This document shows, piece after piece, positions 8,533 through 14,216 of a DNA stretch of 36,857 nt. Every line of letters starts with the position of its first letter. Position 1 is the first letter of the stretch. The notes beneath the pieces are model-generated. The model searched no databases. It had not been told where the DNA came from and worked only from the letters and a program-made list of their open reading frames with translations. This DNA comes from a virus. The position numbers and the translations under genes were made by a program. The stretch lies in the IMG/VR virus record IMGVR_UViG_3300006052_000018, positions 1-36,857 of that record. One strand, written 5' to 3'.

Positions 8533-8850
8533 CTATGAATTTTTTAGTTCTTGTAAGTGTGTTTGGTTGATTTGTAAAAGTTCTTGTAAAAGAGCACCTT
8601 CTGCTTTTGGCATTGGGACAACTTTTGTTTGAGATGGGTCGCATTTGATTGCGAGACTGGTACTAGGAATCTTAAGACCCACTAAGTGGGCAGTTTCCTC
8701 AAGAGATCTCTCCAGGTCTGCAATATCGAAATATTCTGGATCGTAAAGATGCTTTAACACATCTTTGAGCCAGTATTTTATATTGACTAGCTGCTCGGAT
8801 TGCTCCTCACATACGTAACAAGTGGGTTCTAAGTATGGTTCATCGTACAT
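8533..8850 (-). CDS. Hypothetical protein, first gene of leftward operon
   Basis: I do not recognise this 105-residue acidic protein. It has a single Cys pair (CYVC, near residue 12) and two predicted helical stretches (EQLVNIKYWLKDVLKHLY and DIADLERSLEETAHLVGL). There is no signal peptide. It starts at ATG 8850 with AGAG upstream and lies 8 nt before the ssDNA-binding gene, so it is transcribed first from the leftward promoter near 8957-8985. A role in early recombination or replication is inferred from position only. Confidence 0.6.
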   Translation of the reverse strand: MYDEPYLEPTCYVCEEQSEQLVNIKYWLKDVLKHLYDPEYFDIADLERSLEETAHLVGLKIPSTSLAIKCDPSQTKVVPMPKAEGALLQELLQINQTHLQELKNS

Positions 8851-8956
8851 TTTGGCTCTCTAGTGTGTTCTTTTTTAAAATAATCTTTTTGGTTTTTAGC
8901 TGCTACAACTCGCTGCGTTTGATGCAGTCACCGAGGAGACTTGCTTTGCGTGCACT

Positions 8957-8985
8957 AATATAGCTGATAATGTATTATCAAACAA
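8957..8985 (-). promoter_or_regulatory. Leftward early promoter of recombination operon
   Basis: Read on the minus strand, TTGTTT (8985-8980) and TATATT (8962-8957) are separated by exactly 17 nt, a sigma-70-like arrangement with a 5/6 match at -10. Transcription would start near 8950, about 100 nt before the first gene at 8850. The whole spacer is occupied by a palindrome. Confidence 0.55.
8965..8980. promoter_or_regulatory. Operator-like palindrome TGATAAT-GT-ATTATCA
   Basis: A perfect 7-bp inverted repeat around a 2-bp centre lies between the -35 and -10 boxes of the leftward promoter. A protein bound there would block RNA polymerase. The HTH protein encoded from 9084 is the obvious candidate ligand. 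Weaker dyads with CACA/TGTG arms lie at 8986-9036 (for example AAATGTG...CACATTT) and may be further sites. Confidence 0.5.
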
Positions 8986-9035
8986 CACAAATGTGCTGTT
9001 TTTTTACACATTTAAAATTATGCCAAATGCATGTG

Positions 9036-9064
9036 TTGATTTAAATTATTGAAATTTCTAAACT
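9036..9064 (+). promoter_or_regulatory. Possible rightward promoter of the regulator gene
   Basis: TTGATT (9036-9041) and TAAACT (9059-9064) are 17 nt apart, each matching 4 of 6 consensus bases. Transcription would begin near 9071, just before the duplicated ribosome site of the HTH gene. The match is weak and the region is AT-rich, so this is tentative. Confidence 0.3.
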
Positions 9065-9075
9065 CTTTAGTTTTT

Positions 9076-9111
9076 GGAGGAATATGGATATAAGGAGGAA
9101 TATGGATATAA
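9076..9111 (+). repeat. 18-bp tandem duplication of ribosome site plus start
   Basis: GGAGGAATATGGATATAA occurs twice in direct succession (9076-9093 and 9094-9111). Each copy has a full Shine-Dalgarno and an ATG. The period is six codons, so both starts are in the same frame. Confidence 0.9.
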
Positions 9112-9356
9112 GACAATATTTAGAAGAAAATAAATTGACTCTCGGATGGGTAGCGCATCACGTGCAATATTCTCTTGGACATATACAACAAATAGTCGCA
9201 GGAACTAGAAGACCTGGAAAAAGACTCATTCGGGATATAAAAAAACTAACCAATGGTATGGTGATGACGGCGGATGATATATGTTCTCCACGCAAGAAGA
9301 AAGAAAAAGTTGGGTGTGTTGAATCCGATGTGAAAAATTCCTCGGATCAAGTATAG
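9084..9356 (+). CDS. HTH (XRE/Cro-like) transcriptional regulator
   Basis: 90 residues from ATG 9084, or 84 from the equally good ATG at 9102; both have GGAGG. Residues about 10-52 (QYLEENKLTLGWVAHHVQYS... then HIQQIVAGTRRPGKRLIRDIKKL) fit the five-helix XRE/lambda-repressor-like fold, with the recognition helix near SLGHIQQIVAG. The C-terminus is basic (PRKKKEK), then acidic. It is divergent from the recombination operon, and a palindrome lies between them, so it probably acts as a Cro-type switch on 8957-9064. With no integrase seen, it need not be a lysogeny repressor. Confidence 0.7.
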   Translation: MDIRRNMDIRQYLEENKLTLGWVAHHVQYSLGHIQQIVAGTRRPGKRLIRDIKKLTNGMVMTADDICSPRKKKEKVGCVESDVKNSSDQV

Positions 9357-9364
9357 AAAAAAGT

Positions 9365-9660
9365 GAGCGGTAAGAGAGCCATCTCCACCGCTCGGGAAAC
9401 ACACTAGATCTAATCACAAAACAAGCGATACCTGCCACGGAGACCTTGTTTTGTCAAAATGCCCACAGTAGGGCTAAAACTAAAGATCGGCTCCTAGAGA
9501 GCCACTATTACTAGATGGGCTACAAGAAGCCCCATTACTGTCCTCGGTGAGAGGACGGAGAAACAGATTTAATAACAAAGAGGTTATAAGAAACCTCATT
9601 GCTGTCCTCGGAGAGAGGACAGAGATAATAAAGAGGCTTTTAAAAGAGGTTTTTATTTTC
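9365..9660 (+). ncRNA. Array of at least eight RNA hairpins (structured leader or ncRNA)
   Basis: Between the regulator and replication genes there is no convincing protein. Perfect or near-perfect hairpins follow one another: 9365-9393 (GAGCGG/CCGCTC), 9416-9454 (ACAAAACAAG/CTTGTTTTGT), 9461-9474, 9489-9503 (GGCTC/GAGCC), 9515-9534, 9540-9556 (GTCCTC/GAGGAC), 9580-9597 (GAGGTT/AACCTC) and 9604-9620 (GTCCTC/GAGGAC). The last four form two copies of a two-hairpin unit of about 64 nt. The first hairpin of each copy is followed by ATTACT or ATTGCT. The stems change sequence while staying paired, which suggests selection on structure. It could be an antiterminator (put-like), an attenuator or a small RNA. 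The strand is assumed from the flanking genes. Confidence 0.55.
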
Positions 9661-9783
9661 TCTTATACTAGCCCGTTTATTTTAACGTACTTGTTCAGAG
9701 GTTTTTACACCACAAAAAAGCCGTTACGGTTGCCAGTTTAACATCATCGAGGATTTTATGAAATAGGAAATTTTTTCTTTAAG

Positions 9784-9824
9784 GGATAAAAAAACAAACC
9801 CCGTTGGCGAAAATAACAACGGGG
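9784..9824 (-). terminator. Intrinsic terminator for leftward transcription
   Basis: On the minus strand, CCCCGTTG (9824-9817), a 10-nt loop and CAACGGGG (9806-9799) form a perfect 8-bp stem. It is followed by TTTGTTTTTTT, an ordinary Rho-independent terminator. No leftward gene is seen just upstream, so it would stop antisense transcription coming from the replication genes before it enters the hairpin array. On the plus strand it lacks a T tract. Confidence 0.6.
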
Positions 9825-9857
9825 AATGTGATGAGGACCTACTCATCTTAAATAGGG

Positions 9858-9879
9858 TTCCCCCTTTTTTGAGGGGGAA
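9858..9879 (+). promoter_or_regulatory. Hairpin that sequesters a ribosome site
   Basis: TTCCCCC (9858-9864) pairs perfectly with GGGGGAA (9873-9879) across an 8-nt loop. The right arm is the Shine-Dalgarno of the small ORF at 9884, 6 nt before its ATG. Translation of that leader ORF would depend on opening this stem. Confidence 0.5.
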
Positions 9880-9883
9880 TAAC

Positions 9884-9970
9884 ATGAAAAAATATTCAAA
9901 GAAGAACGTCAGGCTGCAGCCTTACAAGGAGGAAAAAATAAAAAACCTCGATGAAGAAATAAAGCCCTAA
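9884..9970 (+). CDS. Small basic leader ORF (28 aa)
   Basis: A 28-codon ORF (MKKYSKKNVRLQPYKEEKIK...) with an unusually strong Shine-Dalgarno (GAGGGGG) held in a hairpin. The product is highly charged and lysine-rich with no hydrophobic segment. It lies 80 nt before the replication gene and is followed by a second mini-ORF. It could be a small regulatory protein or a leader whose translation controls downstream expression. Evidence is the ribosome site and spacing only. Confidence 0.4.
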   Translation: MKKYSKKNVRLQPYKEEKIKNLDEEIKP

Positions 9971-9986
9971 CAAGGGAGAACGTACC

Positions 9987-10040
9987 ATGCAGCCACAATT
10001 TATGGAAGAAAAATCTTTAAGAAACTCAGAACGAAAATAG
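9987..10040 (+). CDS. Mini-ORF upstream of replication gene (17 aa)
   Basis: ATG 9987 opens a 17-codon frame (MQPQFMEEKSLRNSERK) after GGGAG. The stop (TAG 10038-10040) overlaps the AGGAG that serves the replication gene at 10051. It may simply couple ribosomes to the next start. The protein itself may have no function. Confidence 0.3.
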   Translation: MQPQFMEEKSLRNSERK

Positions 10041-10050
10041 GAGAAGTAAA

Positions 10051-11244
10051 ATGGTTACAACAGAAGAAGAATTCGAAGGTTCCACAATTCAAAGATGTCC
10101 GCACGACAAACAACATCCTTATGTCATGATCAATTCAAATCTCATCGACGATGAAACAATTTCTCCCTTATGCAGATGGCTATTAATATATTTATTGAAA
10201 AATAAGGACGGATGGAAAATTTGCCCCCAGCAGGTCATAAATCATGCGAAAGAATTTTTAGGAAGAGACAAAGTTTTAGCCCTTTTTGACGAAGCTATCG
10301 AAAAAGGGTACATGTACCGTGTGGTCAAGAAAAATGGGAATTTAAATAATGGTTATAAATATTTTGTCTCAGAAACTCCAAAATTCAAAAAATCTTTCCG
10401 AGACCCTGAAAAGCCGGAGACTGAAAAATTAAAAAAATCTTTCCGACAACCGGCTCCTCAGGGTTCCGAAGCCCAGGCTCCTGAAGACACGGAACATAAC
10501 TATAATGAATATATAAATTCTATATTCCCTAGAGAGATAAACAAAGAAGAAGGGGGGGAACTAGAAGCGCGCGCTCCCGCGCACGCGACCCCACCCCCCC
10601 CTTCTTCTTCGGCTGCTCCACTCAAGAAAACAAAATCCGATACTCCGTTAAAGTCACCATCCAAAGTCTTACCCAAGGTCCCACCCAAGGATGACAAAAT
10701 ATCTTTTGGAGAACATGTGAAACTTCGACCTGAGGAATATGAAACTTTATGTGGTGATCTTGGGAAAGCTGTGATTGATTTGTATATCACTAAGATTAAC
10801 AACTATGTACCCAATAAGCCTGGCGCTCCATACAAAGATTATGCGGCCGTCATACGTCAATGGATCTTCAAAGACCAGACGGAAGGAAAGAAAATACCGG
10901 TCCCCGTCCAACCAAAAAGTGGAGAATCAAAAAATAAATTTGATTTAAATAAAAAACTTTGCGATAGAGCTGAGATGGAGCTGTTGCCATTCGTGACTAC
11001 TCGGACGTTCTTTAACGCAGGACCTAATGAGGCCATTTTGATTTCCATCGAGAAAGATGTGGAGATTAGATACTCTTACGACATTGACACACAAGTGTTA
11101 AAAAATAAAATAATACAAGACTGTGAGCGGTACATCGGTGTAAGAGCAGCTGAGGCTTTGATGGGAAAACGGCAAAAAACTGTGGGTGACATAGTGGGCC
11201 AAGCATATGAAAGTCTACAAAAACAAACGTGCATGAGAGTTTAG
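10051..11244 (+). CDS. Phage replication initiator / DnaD-like protein
   Basis: A 397-residue protein. Residues about 20-115 form a probable winged-helix domain (VMINSNLIDDETISPLCRWLLIYLLKNKDGWKI... GYMYRVVKKNG), as in phage replication proteins. A disordered proline-, serine- and lysine-rich linker (about 120-220) contains two KKSFR repeats and a proline run. Residues about 230-280 (LRPEEYETLCGDLG... NYVPNKPGAPYKDYAAVIRQWIFKD) match the DnaD-type module of phage replisome organisers that loads host helicase. It has AGGAG before ATG and abuts the RusA gene. The linker DNA has a C8 tract and alternating GC, unlike its AT-rich surroundings. The origin could lie in or near this gene; I see no clear iterons. 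Confidence 0.75.
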   Translation: MVTTEEEFEGSTIQRCPHDKQHPYVMINSNLIDDETISPLCRWLLIYLLKNKDGWKICPQQVINHAKEFLGRDKVLALFDEAIEKGYMYRVVKKNGNLNNGYKYFVSETPKFKKSFRDPEKPETEKLKKSFRQPAPQGSEAQAPEDTEHNYNEYINSIFPREINKEEGGELEARAPAHATPPPPSSSAAPLKKTKSDTPLKSPSKVLPKVPPKDDKISFGEHVKLRPEEYETLCGDLGKAVIDLYITKINNYVPNKPGAPYKDYAAVIRQWIFKDQTEGKKIPVPVQPKSGESKNKFDLNKKLCDRAEMELLPFVTTRTFFNAGPNEAILISIEKDVEIRYSYDIDTQVLKNKIIQDCERYIGVRAAEALMGKRQKTVGDIVGQAYESLQKQTCMRV

Positions 11245-12009
11245 ATGAAAATAATAATTGATGGTCCGCCAATAGCCAAAGAGAGACATCGGTGCGGTTG
11301 CACCAAGCAAAGACGTTCCTTTGCTTACGATCCTCAAGTTAAGGGAGAGATGCAGGGCGTCCGGAATGAAATGCTGAAGGCTTGGAACGATTCCTGGGAT
11401 AGTGAAGACAAGAGAATAGTCCTAGAAACGTCACAGTTGGCCAAGGCGCGATCTTTTGAGGTTAGCCTTACCTTTATATTCCCGATTAGTGATCGTGAAG
11501 CCTTGGGCCCTCAGAACGCGAAAAAATGGGGTTTTCTCGACCACCATGTTAAACCGGATCTGGATAACTTGGAAAAACTGTATTTGGACTGTGCAACTGG
11601 CATCTTTTGGTCCGATGACGCACAAGTTGTGGTTTGCCATTCAAAAAAAGAATATGATAAAAACCCTAGAACAGAAATGGTAATTATGGCAAAAAAACAA
11701 TTAAGTATCCATCCAAAAGTACGAGGAATACTGGAGGTTTTTGGACCTGATAAGCTGAAGGAATTTCTGAATGACGTTACCGTCTTCCAAGGAGCACATG
11801 AAAAATTTGAAGAGATGGTGGAAAAAGCTGTTACGGGAGATAAAGAACGGCTTCTTACCTCCACCGCCTGCCTTTTAAGTGAGTTTGCCGCCAAGCATGG
11901 TGCCGAACTTGCAAAGATAAGGAAATACAGTGGTCTGAAAAAAGAGTTGGAAACTATACAATTTATAAATAATGGCGTTTTAAATGTGGAACAGTTTAGT
12001 GAAGTTTAA
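11245..12009 (+). CDS. rusA: RusA-like Holliday junction resolvase with C-terminal extension
   Basis: The first 150 or so of 254 residues are a RusA resolvase domain: DGPPIAKERHR at the N-terminus, HHVKPDLDNLEKLYLDCATG (101-120) and IFWSDDAQVV (121-130). D105, D107 and D125 sit where RusA has its metal-binding aspartates. RusA dimers cut Holliday junctions and help resolve recombination or packaging intermediates. Standard RusA is about 120 residues. Here about 100 extra helical, charged residues (from HPKVRGILEVFG on) follow, of unknown role. The gene begins directly after the replication gene stop, without its own clear ribosome site. Confidence 0.88.
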   Translation: MKIIIDGPPIAKERHRCGCTKQRRSFAYDPQVKGEMQGVRNEMLKAWNDSWDSEDKRIVLETSQLAKARSFEVSLTFIFPISDREALGPQNAKKWGFLDHHVKPDLDNLEKLYLDCATGIFWSDDAQVVVCHSKKEYDKNPRTEMVIMAKKQLSIHPKVRGILEVFGPDKLKEFLNDVTVFQGAHEKFEEMVEKAVTGDKERLLTSTACLLSEFAAKHGAELAKIRKYSGLKKELETIQFINNGVLNVEQFSEV

Positions 12010-12136
12010 GAGACAACTTATCTTAACGAGTTTGACCATTTTGATGGTAATTCTATCGTTCTGGGTTTTATATGCTATAAGTTTATCTCATTATGAACAA
12101 GTATATAAACTAGAAGAGAGTAGTCAATGCAACTAG
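11999..12136 (+). CDS. Small single-pass membrane protein (45 aa)
   Basis: A GTG-started 45-residue ORF exactly bridges the gap between RusA and the next gene, overlapping both (11 and 10 nt). It has a basic start (MKFKRQ), one hydrophobic helix (about 7-29, LILTSLTILMVILSFWVLYAISL) and a polar tail (SHYEQVYKLEESSQCN). That is the layout of small phage holin- or spanin-like proteins, but nothing more specific is visible. The close packing supports a real gene. The GTG start and short length keep confidence moderate. Confidence 0.5.
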   Translation: MKFKRQLILTSLTILMVILSFWVLYAISLSHYEQVYKLEESSQCN

Positions 12137-12366
12137 AGCCGCATTTTCACGCTGTATTTAATGCATGTCGAACCGCTCGTTATGCGTTGGAAGTCTTGCC
12201 AGATAATGACTTACTTAACGAATTGAAAGTAATGTTTACAATACAGAATGAAATATTTATGCATATGATCGAAGGGAAGCATTATGGTACGGATAATATC
12301 ACAATGTTTATGGGTTATTGTCAATCAATTAAAGAGCAAGCAAGTCGCATCAAGGAGTCTTTATAA
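12127..12366 (+). CDS. Hypothetical protein (79 aa)
   Basis: I do not recognise this helical 79-residue protein with several His residues (EPHFHAVFNACRTARYALEVL, MHMIEGKHYG). It has no membrane helix or signal. The ribosome site is AGAGAG. It overlaps the next start by 1 nt (TAATG). It is one of a run of very small genes between replication and terminase. Confidence 0.55.
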   Translation: MQLEPHFHAVFNACRTARYALEVLPDNDLLNELKVMFTIQNEIFMHMIEGKHYGTDNITMFMGYCQSIKEQASRIKESL

Positions 12367-12572
12367 TGAAGGAAAGAGTGCAATTGTTTTTTGATGCTAC
12401 TGTTTCAGAAGTAATAAGCGATATAAACGACTTCTTGTCAAGAATGGATGGGAAATTTGTAAGCATTCATTATTGTCAAGGCGAAGAAGATAGTTGTTAT
12501 AGACATTCTATAGCATTAGTTTATATCCCGGAAGAAGAGAATATAATTAACTTTCCAAAATGTATATGTTAG
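12366..12572 (+). CDS. Small hypothetical protein, possibly Cse60-like
   Basis: 68 residues. The pattern [36 protein letters not shown]...[11 protein letters not shown] resembles the small alpha/beta fold of sporulation protein Cse60 and related phage proteins: strand, helix, two strands. No enzymatic motif is visible. The start overlaps the preceding stop, indicating coupled translation. The family resemblance is an impression only. Confidence 0.5.
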   Translation: MKERVQLFFDATVSEVISDINDFLSRMDGKFVSIHYCQGEEDSCYRHSIALVYIPEEENIINFPKCIC

Positions 12573-12580
12573 GGGACATC

Positions 12581-12733
12581 ATGCCACTTAAAAAAGGAAA
12601 ATCCAAAGAAACAATCAGTAAAAATATAAAAACTGAGATGGAACACGGTAAGCCACAAGATCAGGCTGTTGCTATTAGCCTTTCAGAGGCGCGTAAATCA
12701 GGTGCTAAAATTCCAAAGAAAAGCAAAAAGTAA
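12581..12733 (+). CDS. DUF6496-like small basic phage protein (50 aa)
   Basis: [20 protein letters not shown] then [21 protein letters not shown] and a lysine-rich end, 50 residues. This pattern (ISxNIKxEMxxGKPxxQAVAIAxSxAR) is very common in phage genomes (DUF6496-like) but has no known function. The basic composition suggests nucleic-acid binding. AGGGG lies 7 nt before ATG. Confidence 0.75.
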   Translation: MPLKKGKSKETISKNIKTEMEHGKPQDQAVAISLSEARKSGAKIPKKSKK

Positions 12734-12819
12734 TAGAAAAGCTGAAGATGCATTCAAAAAGTGTTTGAATATTGATACAATAAATAATATCACTAGATAA
12801 TTGACGAGGTACTCGATAA

Positions 12820-13029
12820 ATGTTAATGGAAGAATTCGAAAATTTTAACGTCAAAACTAAAGAACAGTTTGATACGTTTTTTCAACAGCGTTGTTATGGA
12901 CAATCTCTTTGTGAAACATTTTGTTCACTAGCTTGGGAAATATACCAACTTCAAATTTGTATGGAAGGCATTCTTGATGATTTGGATTTGATGAGTGTAG
13001 ACAATGAAATGAAAAATTTTATAGGTTAA
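12820..13029 (+). CDS. Hypothetical acidic protein (69 aa)
   Basis: An unrecognised acidic helical protein with three Cys residues (ENFNVKTKEQFDTFFQQRCYGQSLCETFCSLAWEIYQLQ). GAGG lies 11 nt before ATG 12820, a better distance for the second ATG (12826). It follows an 86-nt gap that may hold a weak promoter. Soluble; function unknown. Confidence 0.5.
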   Translation: MLMEEFENFNVKTKEQFDTFFQQRCYGQSLCETFCSLAWEIYQLQICMEGILDDLDLMSVDNEMKNFIG

Positions 13030-13032
13030 TAA

Positions 13033-13263
13033 ATGGAAGCACATCCCAATCATGAAGAAGACGATAGCAAAAGATGGAGTGAGATTGCTCTAGGATTGAG
13101 TCGCTTAAATCTCGCGGGAGAATATGCGCGTGAGTTCTCTAAAAAATTTTCCAGATACTTGGGCCCTCAGGATCGTATGGAAATGGCTGGATTATGCGCA
13201 AAATTTGATTATTTGTACTGGAAATATTGGGAGAAGTTAATTAAAAAGATTAGAGGAATATGA
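13033..13263 (+). CDS. Hypothetical helical protein (76 aa)
   Basis: A 76-residue charged helical protein (WSEIALGLSRLNLAGEYAREFSKKFSRYL, then a basic end YWEKLIKKIRGI). No family recognised. It ends in an ATGA overlap with the next gene, so the two are probably translated together. Position in the pre-terminase run is the only functional hint. Confidence 0.5.
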   Translation: MEAHPNHEEDDSKRWSEIALGLSRLNLAGEYAREFSKKFSRYLGPQDRMEMAGLCAKFDYLYWKYWEKLIKKIRGI

Positions 13264-13523
13264 AATTCATAAGTAAACTGTACAAAACATTATTCAAGCC
13301 CATCTACTCGGAAATGGAGGCTGAATTGAAGAAGTCTTCGATAGATAGAGCAAGTCAAGCAAAAAAGGTATGGCAAATGGACAAACAGATAAGAAATATC
13401 GAAAAGACGATAAAAAAAGACACAAAAAAAGAAGAGAAGGAGCTAAAGACTCTTGAGAAAGCTGACAAGAAACGCGATAAAGTTTGCGACTATGGTCAGA
13501 AGATGATGAAAAAAAAGAAATGA
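13260..13523 (+). CDS. Lysine-rich coiled-coil protein (87 aa)
   Basis: 87 residues with over a quarter Lys. From about residue 17 on it is one long charged helix (coiled-coil-like, with KKDTKKEEKELKTLEKADKK). The N-terminus MKFISKLYKTLFKPIYSEME is amphipathic. It overlaps the previous and following genes by ATGA on both sides. It may bind nucleic acid or membrane; function unknown. Confidence 0.55.
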   Translation: MKFISKLYKTLFKPIYSEMEAELKKSSIDRASQAKKVWQMDKQIRNIEKTIKKDTKKEEKELKTLEKADKKRDKVCDYGQKMMKKKK

Positions 13524-13756
13524 TTGATCTTCTTGAAATTACTGACTTTATCGGTGGTTTACTCATCCAATTAGCCAATTATCTAAAAGTTAGAAAGATA
13601 GCTTTTGGCTGGTTAATCACCGCTTTAACAATCATCTATTGGTTTTTTAGAGTATCATCGATTGGGTTTGTATCTCAGTCTTTTTGGCATATATTTTCTT
13701 TTATTATCGCCGTGCATGGTTATATTACGTGGACAAAACAAAATGAAAAATATTAA
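13520..13756 (+). CDS. Small two-helix membrane protein (78 aa)
   Basis: The start is set at ATG 13520 because ATGA overlaps the preceding stop. It gives 78 residues with two probable membrane helices (about 27-43, AFGWLITALTIIYWFF; about 50-68, FWHIFSFIIAVHGYITW). The GYITW ending after the second helix is faintly PnuC-like, but the protein is much too short for a transporter. Just upstream of the terminase genes, a holin-like role is possible. No endolysin accompanies it. Confidence 0.55.
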   Translation: MIDLLEITDFIGGLLIQLANYLKVRKIAFGWLITALTIIYWFFRVSSIGFVSQSFWHIFSFIIAVHGYITWTKQNEKY

Positions 13757-13769
13757 TATTGGAGGATAA

Positions 13770-14216
13770 ATGGCGAGGGGACATTTAGATCTTACGCATA
13801 AGGACAAAAGTAACATCTGGTTTTATCGAGGTACCTATACATTTGAAAGAGTGCAACAACTAACTGAAAGCCTTCAAGAATGGGTAAAGAATGCCATCAT
13901 GAATGAAGAGGATTTTTTATTCTACCGTTGGGCATTCAAAATCGGTATGAATCCCAAGCGTATCTCTCACTTAGCAACCTTAAGTGAAAACTTTAAGGAA
14001 GCTTATGAGATGGCAAAGGAATGGCAAGAGTTCCGGCTACAAGAAGAGACCTTGCGTAAGAATACCGATTATAAAATGGCCAAAGACATGCTTTGCACTC
14101 ACCATGGTTGGAAGATGAATCAGCAAGAAGATGTGCTTAAGGATGTTATGAATGATTTTGGGGAATATGTAAAATTACAAAAGGAGATATACGACGAAGA
14201 ACAGGCAATGAAATAA
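13770..14216 (+). CDS. Terminase small subunit-like protein
   Basis: A 148-residue soluble, helical, charged protein immediately before the large terminase (stop and start adjoin). It contains a helix-turn-helix-like stretch (EEDFLFYRWAFKIGMNPKRISHLATLSENF) and a helical C-terminus, the layout of small terminases that recognise packaging sites. A strong GGAGG precedes ATG. Assignment rests on position and architecture more than on sequence motifs. Confidence 0.65.
   Translation: MARGHLDLTHKDKSNIWFYRGTYTFERVQQLTESLQEWVKNAIMNEEDFLFYRWAFKIGMNPKRISHLATLSENFKEAYEMAKEWQEFRLQEETLRKNTDYKMAKDMLCTHHGWKMNQQEDVLKDVMNDFGEYVKLQKEIYDEEQAMK

Noticed and set aside
9365-9560. tRNA or tRNA-like genes among the hairpins
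   Set aside because: No T-loop GTTCRA box, no cloverleaf spacing and no acceptor pairing could be built.
9480-9620. CRISPR-like repeats in the hairpin region
   Set aside because: The repeated unit is itself hairpins with compensatory changes and no constant repeat plus unique spacer pattern; only two to three units are present.
9547-9741. 64-codon ORF from a GTG within the hairpin array
   Set aside because: The start lies inside a stem loop, there is no ribosome site, and the product has no family look; the RNA structure explains the sequence better.
10560-10620. Origin of replication suggested by the GC-rich and C-run tract
   Set aside because: The sequence encodes a Pro/Ala linker in frame, and no iterons or AT-rich unwinding element with repeats were seen beside it.
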